7,663 nucleotides of DNA from Candidatus Brevefilum sp. (GTDB taxonomy: Bacteria > Chloroflexota > Anaerolineae > Anaerolineales > Anaerolineaceae), in NCBI GenBank assembly GCA_007135845.1, contig SLIC01000218.1:1-7663 (forward strand), read 5' to 3'. Position numbers and translations under genes: made by a program. Shown here piece by piece: positions 1 through 5,959 of the stretch. Position 1 is the first letter of the stretch, and the number at the start of each line of letters is the position of its first letter. The notes beneath the pieces are model-generated. The model did no database searches, was not told the origin of the DNA, and saw only the letters and a program-made list of their open reading frames with translations.

Positions 1-14
1 CAATTATTTTCTTG

Positions 15-20
15 TATAAT
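15..20 (+). promoter_or_regulatory. Possible -10 box upstream of the phosphotransferase gene
   Basis: A perfect TATAAT hexamer lies about 120 bases before the start codon at 142. A matching -35 element would fall just outside the left edge, so the promoter cannot be confirmed. The region is AT-rich and such hexamers arise by chance. If real, the transcript would carry an untranslated leader of roughly 115 bases. Positions 21-128 show nothing else except a tandem AGCTATT duplication at 104-118. Confidence 0.25.
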
Positions 21-128
21 AACATTAATCAAACAGCAATAACCAAAAACCCGAACGCTGAAAAGCTAAACCATCATGGCGTCTGCGTGACTCATTCGTA
101 ATCAGCTATTAAGCTATTGCCTGTTTTC

Positions 129-136
129 AAAGGAGG
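129..136 (+). promoter_or_regulatory. Strong ribosome binding site for the phosphotransferase gene
   Basis: AAAGGAGG (followed by two more G) sits 5 bases before the ATG at 142. It is a near-perfect Shine-Dalgarno sequence and the strongest in the window. It fixes the start of the gene and suggests efficient translation. Confidence 0.85.
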
Positions 137-141
137 GGTCA

Positions 142-1347
142 ATGCTAAATGATCAACTTTTCAAGAACTTGATAAATCCTGGTCGTGTGGGTGAAGCCGT
201 CAGCCTGATGCTCGGCAATCCGTCAGTGCAAATCAAAGAATGGCACTGTGAACCCATTCATGGCGGTGTTGAAGCATTGAATGTTGTCTTTCGCTGCCAA
301 GGAACGGCTGAATCCGGGGATAAGCTGATACCCTGGTCGATAATCGCCAAAACTACCTCCAAGGGACTTGAATCTGAACATCCGCAAGGCTACCGCTATT
401 GGAAGCGTGAAACGCTGGCATACCAATCTGATCTCGTAAAAAACCTAGCTGAACACCTATCTGCGCCTCAAGTTTATGCCATAGATGAGAATTCTGAGAA
501 CACTGTCGTTATCTGGATGGAGGATGTGAAAGATGATTTTTTTGGGAATTGGTCATTAGATGGGTGTGAAAGCGCGGCTTACCAGCTTGGGGTGTTTAAC
601 GGCAGCTATTTATCACACAAAAGCCTCCCCGATGAAGATTGGATCACCCGTGACTGGCTGGAAAAGTATGTAGATCATGCAAGTCCAATGGTTGATTTTA
701 TCTCCAACAACCCAGGTTACCCATTGGTGAAATCATTATATGGAAAGTCAGTTCCATTTATTTTGGCCTTATGGCAAATCCGAACCGATCTCTTTCGCTG
801 CCTTGCTAAGATGCCCCAGGTTTTCTGCCACCAAGATACAATTAAACGTAACCTGTTCATAAACCAGGGTCGTCTGACAGCCATTGATTGGGGCTATGCC
901 GGTATTGCGCCACTCGGCACAGACCTGGTGCCTTTGATCGCTTATCTTCCAGGGTTGAATGAATTTCCACAAGATCAAGTGCATGAAATGGATCTGGTGT
1001 GCTTCAATGCCTATCTGCGCGGGGTCAAAACCATCAACCCGAACATCTCAGGGCGTTTCCTTCGGCGCAGTGTGCTCTTCACCCTTTTATTGCGCTATCT
1101 TTTTGGTGGAAATATTGGTGAGCTTTTCCCTGCATTATTGGATAAAGAAACGCGTGACCTCACCGCCAAAGCCTTTGACAAAACGGTTGAAGATCTCTCC
1201 AAAAAAGATGCGGTTTCAGATCAGTATTATCAAGCCAAAGTTTTCGAAGCCCTTAAATTAATGAACATCAAAACATTGACCAAGTTTTCTTATTATTATC
1301 TAACCTTTAGTTTTTGGTATAAACGGCAAACGAAACCAAAAACCTGA
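142..1347 (+). CDS. Phosphotransferase of the aminoglycoside phosphotransferase (APH) fold, substrate unknown
   Basis: This 401-residue soluble protein looks like a small-molecule kinase of the APH/choline-kinase-like fold. The catalytic loop is 'FCHQDTIKRNLFI' at residues 228-240, giving the H-x-D-x(4)-N pattern (H230, D232 as catalytic base, N237). The metal-binding 'AIDWGYAGI' follows at 247-255 (D249). In the N-lobe, K70 in 'WSIIAK' is the likely ATP-contacting lysine, E90 in 'WKRETLAY' its helix partner, and 'VIWMEDV' (123-129) the hinge. There is no signal peptide or clear membrane helix, so it should act in the cytoplasm. Length suits the family, and all the expected catalytic residues are present, so it is probably active. 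The family includes antibiotic, choline, homoserine, sugar and ecdysteroid kinases; nothing here decides the substrate. It stands alone, 354 bases before the next gene, and no neighbour suggests a pathway. A resistance role is possible but unsupported. Confidence 0.85.
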   Translation: MLNDQLFKNLINPGRVGEAVSLMLGNPSVQIKEWHCEPIHGGVEALNVVFRCQGTAESGDKLIPWSIIAKTTSKGLESEHPQGYRYWKRETLAYQSDLVKNLAEHLSAPQVYAIDENSENTVVIWMEDVKDDFFGNWSLDGCESAAYQLGVFNGSYLSHKSLPDEDWITRDWLEKYVDHASPMVDFISNNPGYPLVKSLYGKSVPFILALWQIRTDLFRCLAKMPQVFCHQDTIKRNLFINQGRLTAIDWGYAGIAPLGTDLVPLIAYLPGLNEFPQDQVHEMDLVCFNAYLRGVKTINPNISGRFLRRSVLFTLLLRYLFGGNIGELFPALLDKETRDLTAKAFDKTVEDLSKKDAVSDQYYQAKVFEALKLMNIKTLTKFSYYYLTFSFWYKRQTKPKT

Positions 1348-1453
1348 CATAAGCAATGAGTAAAAATTTTTCAGGTAATAATACTCACCAATTAAGTTTA
1401 AGAAATTATCTCAATCGGTCACTGATAATCATCATCATGGGAGGAAATTAATC

Positions 1454-1466
1454 ATTATCCTATTAT
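1454..1466 (+). repeat. Left arm of a 13-base inverted repeat (ATTATCCTATTAT)
   Basis: The 13 bases ATTATCCTATTAT are the exact reverse complement of 1655-1667. The 8-base core CCTATTAT occurs a third time in the same orientation at 1623-1630. The arms sit about 190 bases apart in the gap before the transporter operon. This arrangement fits distal and proximal operator sites for one regulator, possibly with DNA looping, but the low complexity of the region means chance is not excluded. The match itself is read directly from the sequence; the operator role is inference. Confidence 0.45.
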
Positions 1467-1590
1467 GAACTACGAAAAGCACCGAGCTCTCTAAATATCC
1501 TTACAGATATTTGCTTGAAAAACAAGCCGTTAACGTAACGTCCGCCACAAAACACTGTTTAACCATGTAATGATCTAATCGTCTAAATTG

Positions 1591-1662
1591 TTATCAAAGA
1601 TTTAGTCTAATAATTAATTCAACCTATTATATTCTTATCAAAATCTAGTGTAAAATAATAGG
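1591..1662 (+). repeat. Imperfect direct repeat just upstream of the transporter operon
   Basis: Two related segments begin with TTATCAAA, at 1591 and 1635, 44 bases apart. Both continue with a variant of AT-TAGT followed by TAATAAT or AAATAAT, ending near 1614 and 1662. The similarity is partial, with small gaps. It may reflect duplication of a binding site or promoter. The second copy overlaps the inverted repeat arms. Confidence 0.35.
1623..1662 (+). promoter_or_regulatory. Candidate operator: CCTATTAT / ATAATAGG inverted repeat
   Basis: CCTATTAT at 1623-1630 pairs perfectly with ATAATAGG at 1655-1662, separated by 24 bases. The right arm extends to 1667 as the partner of the distal copy at 1454-1466. 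It ends about 35 bases before the start codon at 1702, where a repressor or activator of the transporter operon would be expected. There is no T-run afterwards, so it is not a terminator. The regulator is not in this window. Confidence 0.4.
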
Positions 1663-1701
1663 ATAATTTCTTACCACCATCCGCCCATAAACCGAGGTTC
1701 C

Positions 1702-2004
1702 ATGAAACAGCAAAATAGTAAGAATAATGAAACTTATGAACAACGTAAGTCGAAAATTGGGATTCGCATGACCATACTGTATGCCATCATCTATGGAGGC
1801 TTTGTTGTTTTAAGCGTGTTTTACCCATCAATGATGGGGGTAGAAGCCTTATTCGGAATGAATCTGGCGATTACCTACGGCATAGCATTGATCATTATCG
1901 CCATTTTCTTTGCGATCATTTACAACTTAATGGTTAAGGTGCCAAATCCACATAACCATGCGCGAAGAAAGCAAACACCCAGAAAAATGGTAAGTGAGGA
2001 TTAA
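1702..2004 (+). CDS. DUF485-family small membrane protein, symporter partner
   Basis: This 100-residue protein has a polar, charged N-terminus (residues 1-22), two hydrophobic helices at about 23-42 and 56-77, and a basic tail with 'HNHARRK' at 84-90. Size, two-helix layout and the 'MNLAITYGIALIIIAIFFAIIYNLMV' type of second helix fit DUF485, the family of E. coli YjcH, which is encoded directly upstream of the acetate permease ActP. The alternative small-subunit family DUF4212 precedes similar symporters and also has two helices, but the sequence looks closer to DUF485. GAGG at 1694-1697 lies 4 bases before the ATG. The stop codon is one base before the symporter start, so the two are surely cotranscribed and probably translationally coupled. 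The molecular role of the family is not settled; an accessory role for the symporter is inferred from conserved gene order. Confidence 0.8.
   Translation: MKQQNSKNNETYEQRKSKIGIRMTILYAIIYGGFVVLSVFYPSMMGVEALFGMNLAITYGIALIIIAIFFAIIYNLMVKVPNPHNHARRKQTPRKMVSED
1992..1999 (+). promoter_or_regulatory. Ribosome binding site deciding the symporter start
   Basis: AAGTGAGG overlaps the last codons of the DUF485 gene and lies 6 bases before the ATG at 2006. It supports that ATG over the in-frame GTG at 1994, which is inside the Shine-Dalgarno itself. Confidence 0.65.
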
Positions 2005-2005
2005 T

Positions 2006-4123
2006 ATGACCATCTTTATTTTCTTTATTTTTGTAGGCATCGTCCTGGCAATTTCTGCTGTTACCAGCCGTAGAGCTCGCGGCGTTGGCGGTTATTTTGT
2101 TGCCAACAGCTCGATTAAGTGGGGTGTCAATGGGATTGCCTTTGCTGGCAGCTACCTATCGGTAGCAAGTTTCCTTGGCATTTGTGGTTTGATTGCATTC
2201 TTTGGCTTTGATGGGTTTTTATATTCTATTGGCTTCCTGGCAGGCTGGGTGATCGCCTTGTTTGTGATCGCAGAGCCGATGAAGCGCATGGGCACATTTA
2301 CTTTTTCAGATGCATTAGATCAACGCTTTAAACACCGGGGTATCCGTATCGCGGCTGGGATAAGTGTGTTGGTCGTTTCCCTGTTCTATTTAGTACCACA
2401 GATGGTCGGTGCCGGTGTATTAATAGAACCGCTGGTTGGCTTGCCGCATGTATGGGGTGTGATCATTGTTGGAGCAGCCATCATCTTGATCGTTACGCTT
2501 GGTGGCATGACGTCAACCACCTATGTTCAATTCTTCAACGGTGGACTTTTATTACTTTTTGCTGGCATTTTATCCGCCGCTGTCCTCTTCCGAGGCGTTA
2601 GCACTATTGAACAAAACATTGAAGAAGGTGCTTCCAACCTCCCCAGCTATCAATTCCAGGTAGTGCCTGTTGAAATCTCCGGGGATAATCTCGTCCCAAG
2701 CCTAATGGATGCCAGCGTTATCGATCGGTTTTCAACCATAGACAGGTATACAGGCAAAGAGAACCTGGTTCTTTACGAAATTTCTCATTTGATACCTACC
2801 AATCCAGGAACAAACGGCCGGATTACGGTCAATATCAGGGGACAAAACATCACTTACGAAACGGCATCAGCTCAACCGTTTCTGGGGAATATCGAGCTGG
2901 TCAATGGTGAGTCTTACCTGAGAATCCAGGATTGGTGGCGCCTTACCGAAGCGGACGATGGTACGTTTCACCTGATTGAAACCCAATCCCGTTTAGTAAC
3001 CACAGAAGGTACAGCCATTGTGAATGGTGCGCCAGAAAATTCAACAAACCGCTTGCAAGAAGTTGGTGGTATTTTAAGCCTACCTGAAGCTTACCAGGAA
3101 AGTACGGGCTCGATTAGCCCCCTACACCTGTTAGGCATCTTATCTGACCCTGAGACAACCATACTGCAGCCAAAAAATGTCGCCTTCACCAATCATGCAG
3201 GCAACCGTGTATGGGTGTATTATGATGAACCAACGGCAGGATCGACCTTTATGCGCCCTGGATTAATGTTTCCATTAGAAGCACAACCAGGAGAACCTGC
3301 CACAACAACACTGCTTAATCGACTCAACTTTATCTCTTTGATGCTGGCACTCTTTTTAGGTACAGCTGCCTTACCCCATATCCTGATCCGGTATTACACG
3401 GTACCGGATCCTGATGCTGCCAGAAAATCGACCATTATCGCCATTATCGGGATTGGCTTATTTTACATTTTTACGATGTTCATGGGCGTTGGTGCCATCA
3501 ACAGTGGTGCTCTCAACCCGGAAACCAGCAATATGAGTGCACCGCTTTTGGCGCGCAGCTTTGGTCAGGTGCTGTTTGCTATGATCTCAGGAATAGCCTT
3601 CACAACCGTCCTGGCAACAGTCTCTGGGCTGATCATGGCAGCATCCGGGGCAGTTGCCCATGACTTAATGGGTAATGTCAGCAAAAGACAGTTTTCCGAT
3701 AAAACAAAAGTACAAGCAGGAAGGATTGTCGCCATTGTCGTTGGGATCATTGGCATTATTCTCGGAATCTTCTTCAGAGAGATGAATGTATCCTTCCTGG
3801 TCGGCTGGGCCTTTGCAGTCGCCGCCTCAGCAAATTTGCCAGCGTTAATCATGATGCTGTTCTGGAAGAAAATAACAGCCAAAGGGATCATTTCATCTAT
3901 CCTGGTGGGTATCATTGCCTCGGTTACCCTGATCATGCTCAGTCCGGATATGTGGGCACGCTACGGGTTGGACCCGACCACAGCACCTATGCCAATCAAC
4001 CAGCCTGGTATCATCTCAATCCCGCTCAGCTTTGCTGTCCTGGTCATTGTGTCTTTGGCTACTGCTGAGAAACAACTTAATTCGGGTAAAAAATTAAAGA
4101 CCAAACAACCTGTGAAAATATAA
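2006..4123 (+). CDS. Sodium/solute symporter (SSS family, ActP-like) with large extracytoplasmic insert
   Basis: This 705-residue inner-membrane protein is a cation:solute symporter of the LeuT-fold SSS family, closest to acetate/monocarboxylate permeases such as ActP. Signatures are 'AGSYLSVASFLGICGLIA' (residues 47-64), with 'GFDGFLYSIGFLAGW' next, 'YLVPQMVGAGVLI' (128-140), 'GGMTSTTYVQ' (166-175), and 'GTAALPHILIRYYTVPDPDA' (452-471), which is highly typical of ActP-like proteins. Six helices precede residue 197, and about seven follow from 437. Basic loops 'RRARG' and 'KHRGIR' place the N-terminus outside. Between the sixth and seventh helices lies an insert of about 240 residues (197-436), polar and apparently beta-rich, so predicted extracytoplasmic. 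ActP and MctC are about 550 residues long, so the extra length is nearly all this insert. The upstream DUF485 gene supports the assignment. Acetate or another short carboxylate is the likeliest substrate, but this is inference. Confidence 0.9.
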   Translation: MTIFIFFIFVGIVLAISAVTSRRARGVGGYFVANSSIKWGVNGIAFAGSYLSVASFLGICGLIAFFGFDGFLYSIGFLAGWVIALFVIAEPMKRMGTFTFSDALDQRFKHRGIRIAAGISVLVVSLFYLVPQMVGAGVLIEPLVGLPHVWGVIIVGAAIILIVTLGGMTSTTYVQFFNGGLLLLFAGILSAAVLFRGVSTIEQNIEEGASNLPSYQFQVVPVEISGDNLVPSLMDASVIDRFSTIDRYTGKENLVLYEISHLIPTNPGTNGRITVNIRGQNITYETASAQPFLGNIELVNGESYLRIQDWWRLTEADDGTFHLIETQSRLVTTEGTAIVNGAPENSTNRLQEVGGILSLPEAYQESTGSISPLHLLGILSDPETTILQPKNVAFTNHAGNRVWVYYDEPTAGSTFMRPGLMFPLEAQPGEPATTTLLNRLNFISLMLALFLGTAALPHILIRYYTVPDPDAARKSTIIAIIGIGLFYIFTMFMGVGAINSGALNPETSNMSAPLLARSFGQVLFAMISGIAFTTVLATVSGLIMAASGAVAHDLMGNVSKRQFSDKTKVQAGRIVAIVVGIIGIILGIFFREMNVSFLVGWAFAVAASANLPALIMMLFWKKITAKGIISSILVGIIASVTLIMLSPDMWARYGLDPTTAPMPINQPGIISIPLSFAVLVIVSLATAEKQLNSGKKLKTKQPVKI

Positions 4124-4203
4124 AGGGTTCAGAACACAGTCTTTGGAAAGGTTAATTAATCCGCGCACACCTCAATAACCTAAGACCACCGATCACCACA
4201 ACA

Positions 4204-4227
4204 ATTCTTGATGAAACCATCAATAAT
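4204..4227 (+). promoter_or_regulatory. Near-perfect 10-bp inverted repeat upstream of the glucosidase gene
   Basis: TTGATG (4208-4213) and CATCAA (4218-4223) pair perfectly around an AAAC loop. The pairing extends with ATT (4204-4206) to AAT (4225-4227) past one mismatch, giving 9 of 10 pairs. No T-run follows, so it is a poor terminator. It lies about 25 bases before a TATAAT box and 72 bases before the glucosidase start, which fits an operator for a sugar-responsive regulator. It lacks the central CG pair usual in LacI-family operators. It could instead be an RNA hairpin at the end of the symporter transcript. Confidence 0.4.
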
Positions 4228-4252
4228 GACCGGGGGCAATTCATTTACATAT

Positions 4253-4258
4253 TATAAT
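4253..4258 (+). promoter_or_regulatory. Possible -10 box of the glucosidase gene
   Basis: A perfect TATAAT lies 40 bases before the ATG at 4299, a normal distance for a promoter. No good -35 hexamer is present 16-18 bases upstream, where the sequence is G-rich (GGGGG around 4232-4236). If used, it may depend on an activator or on the adjacent inverted repeat. Confidence 0.35.
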
Positions 4259-4282
4259 AAGATGGAATTTATTAATAGGATT

Positions 4283-4288
4283 GGAGAA
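4283..4288 (+). promoter_or_regulatory. Ribosome binding site deciding the glucosidase start
   Basis: GGAGAA lies 10 bases before the ATG at 4299. An in-frame TTG at 4281 overlaps this site and would add six residues (MEKIYL). The ATG start gives the N-terminus 'MKKDNLWWRDGIIYQIYPRSF', which is how glucosidases of this family usually begin, so the ATG is preferred. Confidence 0.55.
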
Positions 4289-4298
4289 AATTTACCTT

Positions 4299-5879
4299 AT
4301 GAAAAAAGACAACCTGTGGTGGCGCGACGGCATCATCTATCAAATCTACCCCCGCTCCTTTGCAGATTCAAACAATGACGGTATCGGCGACCTGCCGGGC
4401 ATCATCAGCAAACTGGACTACCTGGAAGCCCTCGGCGTGGATGCGATCTGGCTCTCGCCTATTTATCCTTCACCGGATGTTGATTTTGGCTACGATGTCG
4501 CCGACTACACTAGCATTGACCCGAAGTTCGGCACCATGCAGGATTTTGAAGAGCTGGTTAAATTAGCAAAGAAACGCAACATCCACATCATCCTCGACCT
4601 GGTACTGAACCACACTTCCGATCAGCATTATTGGTTTACGGAATCAAGAAAATCGAAGGATAACCCCTACCACGACTGGTACATCTGGCGCGATCCAAAA
4701 CCAAACGGCGACCCACCTAACCAATGGCAGTCCGTTTTCGGCGGCCCAGCCTGGGAATATGATCCGAATTTAGAGCAATACTATTACCACATGTTCTATA
4801 AAGAACAGGCCGATCTCAACTGGCGTAATCCAGCGGTGCGTGCGGCCATGCTGGACGTATTTCGCTTTTGGCTCAACAAAGGTGTCAGCGGTTTTCGTCT
4901 CGATGTGTTTAATGCCTATTTCAAAGACCCCGAGTTTAAAGACAACCCCAGCCAGTTCGGTCTTCGACCCTTTGACCGTCAAAAACACATCTATGATGTC
5001 TCTCAACCGGAAATGTACCCTTTGATCCAGGAAATCCGTGAGATTGTTGACGAATTTAAGAACACCTATGTCGTCGGGGAGACTTTCCTGGCCGACACAG
5101 AACATACTGCTACATATTGTGGCGATGACAAACTCCATGCAGCTTTCAACTTCGAATTTGCTAATAACCGCTGGCATCCTGAACGCTTCTTAAAATCAGC
5201 GATCAAATGGTATCAAGCCCTGGGGGATGATGCCTGGCCTAACAACTTCCTCAGCAACCATGATATGTCCCGTGCCGCCACACGCTACTGCTTTGGTGAA
5301 GATGACCGCCGCGCAAAGGTCGCTGCAGCCATGCTCCTCACATTCAAAGGGACCCCCTTCATTTATTACGGCGAAGAAATCGGTCAGCGTGATATTACCG
5401 TCAGGAAGAAAAAAGAGATCAAAGACCCGGTGGGTCGCACCTATAACCCATTGTACAATGGCCGAGATCGATGCCGGGCACCGATGCAGTGGCGCGATGC
5501 AACCCATGCAGGTTTTTCAGACACAGAGCCCTGGCTTCCCGTGCATCGCAACTACCCAGACCGTAACGTAGAACAGCAGCTGTCAGACCCTGACTCACTG
5601 CTGAACTTCTTTAAACAGCTCATCCAGGTTCGCAAAACAGAACCTGCCCTGCAGCGTGGAGATTTCCAGGCTTTGGTTGAAAAACCGCATCATTTCCTGG
5701 CATTTCTAAGAACCTATGAAAACGACCAGGTGCTGGTTTTGTTGAATTTCAGCAGCCGAAATTTACGCTATGACCTGCCGGAAGGTACCTGGACGACGCT
5801 ATTCGGAGAAAAACCTGAAGAAAATGGCTTCATTTCCTTAACGCCTTATGATGTCAGGTTGTTCAAAAAGCAGGTTTGA
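4299..5879 (+). CDS. GH13 alpha-glucosidase (oligo-1,6-glucosidase / maltase type)
   Basis: This 526-residue protein hydrolyses terminal alpha-glucosidic bonds, releasing glucose from short malto- or isomalto-oligosaccharides. The GH13 regions are all present: 'DLVLNH' (100-105, region I), 'QADLN' (170-174, region V), 'GFRLDVFN' (198-205, region II, nucleophile D202), 'VVGET' (260-262 around acid/base E261, region III) and 'FLSNHD' (317-322, region IV, D322). 'DSNNDGIGD' (23-31) is the usual metal-binding loop near the N-terminus of the barrel. The residue after D202 is valine, which in characterised homologues goes with alpha-1,6 activity, while threonine goes with alpha-1,4. A segment 'DPVGRTYNPLYNGRD' (376-390) resembles that of Halomonas-type alpha-glucosidases. 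A small beta domain ends the protein. There is no signal peptide, so it acts on imported sugars in the cytoplasm. No sugar transporter or regulator is adjacent. Exact linkage preference is uncertain. Confidence 0.93.
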   Translation: MKKDNLWWRDGIIYQIYPRSFADSNNDGIGDLPGIISKLDYLEALGVDAIWLSPIYPSPDVDFGYDVADYTSIDPKFGTMQDFEELVKLAKKRNIHIILDLVLNHTSDQHYWFTESRKSKDNPYHDWYIWRDPKPNGDPPNQWQSVFGGPAWEYDPNLEQYYYHMFYKEQADLNWRNPAVRAAMLDVFRFWLNKGVSGFRLDVFNAYFKDPEFKDNPSQFGLRPFDRQKHIYDVSQPEMYPLIQEIREIVDEFKNTYVVGETFLADTEHTATYCGDDKLHAAFNFEFANNRWHPERFLKSAIKWYQALGDDAWPNNFLSNHDMSRAATRYCFGEDDRRAKVAAAMLLTFKGTPFIYYGEEIGQRDITVRKKKEIKDPVGRTYNPLYNGRDRCRAPMQWRDATHAGFSDTEPWLPVHRNYPDRNVEQQLSDPDSLLNFFKQLIQVRKTEPALQRGDFQALVEKPHHFLAFLRTYENDQVLVLLNFSSRNLRYDLPEGTWTTLFGEKPEENGFISLTPYDVRLFKKQV

Positions 5880-5946
5880 TCTGCATCATGGCTGGGAAAT
5901 AGCTTTATAAACGAGTCCCACATCGCCATTACACCGCCGTCTCGGC

Positions 5947-5953
5947 AAGAAGG
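5947..5953 (+). promoter_or_regulatory. Ribosome binding site deciding the methylase-like start
   Basis: AAGAAGG ends 6 bases before the ATG at 5960 and directly abuts another in-frame ATG at 5954. Spacing favours 5960. The 80 bases between the glucosidase stop and this start contain no terminator or clear promoter, so read-through from the glucosidase gene is possible. Confidence 0.55.
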
Positions 5954-5959
5954 ATGGGT

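Larger units (their letters stand above)
1348..1701. other. AT-rich intergenic region, probably regulatory
   Basis: This 354-base gap separates the kinase from the transporter operon and contains no credible gene. It is much richer in A and T than the flanking genes. It holds a 13-base inverted repeat (1454-1466 and 1655-1667), a further 8-base copy of the repeat core (1623-1630), an imperfect direct repeat (1591-1614 and 1635-1662), a small GCTTG/CAAGC hairpin with an A5 loop (1513-1527), an 8-base palindrome CGTTAACG (1528-1535), and a nine-codon open frame at 1465-1494 (MNYEKHRAL). No convincing terminator with a T-run follows the kinase gene. The promoter of the transporter operon should lie here, most likely in the last 80 bases, but no -35/-10 pair with good spacing stands out. 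Confidence 0.6.

Noticed and set aside
104..118. Tandem AGCTATT duplication before the kinase gene
   Set aside because: Two 7-base copies are too short to claim function in an AT-rich region.
1342..1376. ACCTGA / TCAGGT inverted repeat at the end of the kinase gene as a terminator
   Set aside because: The stem has only 6 pairs, the loop is 23 bases and no T-run follows the second arm.
1513..1527. GCTTG-AAAAA-CAAGC hairpin
   Set aside because: A 5-bp stem without a T-run is within chance expectation and not near a gene end.
3565..3936. Antisense open frame of 123 codons
   Set aside because: It lies wholly inside the symporter gene, opposite strongly conserved membrane helices, and has no ribosome binding site or recognisable product.
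4770..5177. Antisense open frame of 135 codons
   Set aside because: It is opposite GH13 regions V to III. The sense protein explains the sequence fully.
5196..5571. Antisense frame at 5196-5507 and alternative sense frame at 5227-5571
   Set aside because: Both lie within the glucosidase gene and encode low-complexity, family-less peptides.
4299..5879. Trehalose synthase or sucrose-acting enzyme as an alternative identity
   Set aside because: Length and the region II/V motifs fit oligo-glucosidases better, though substrate choice cannot be fixed from sequence alone.
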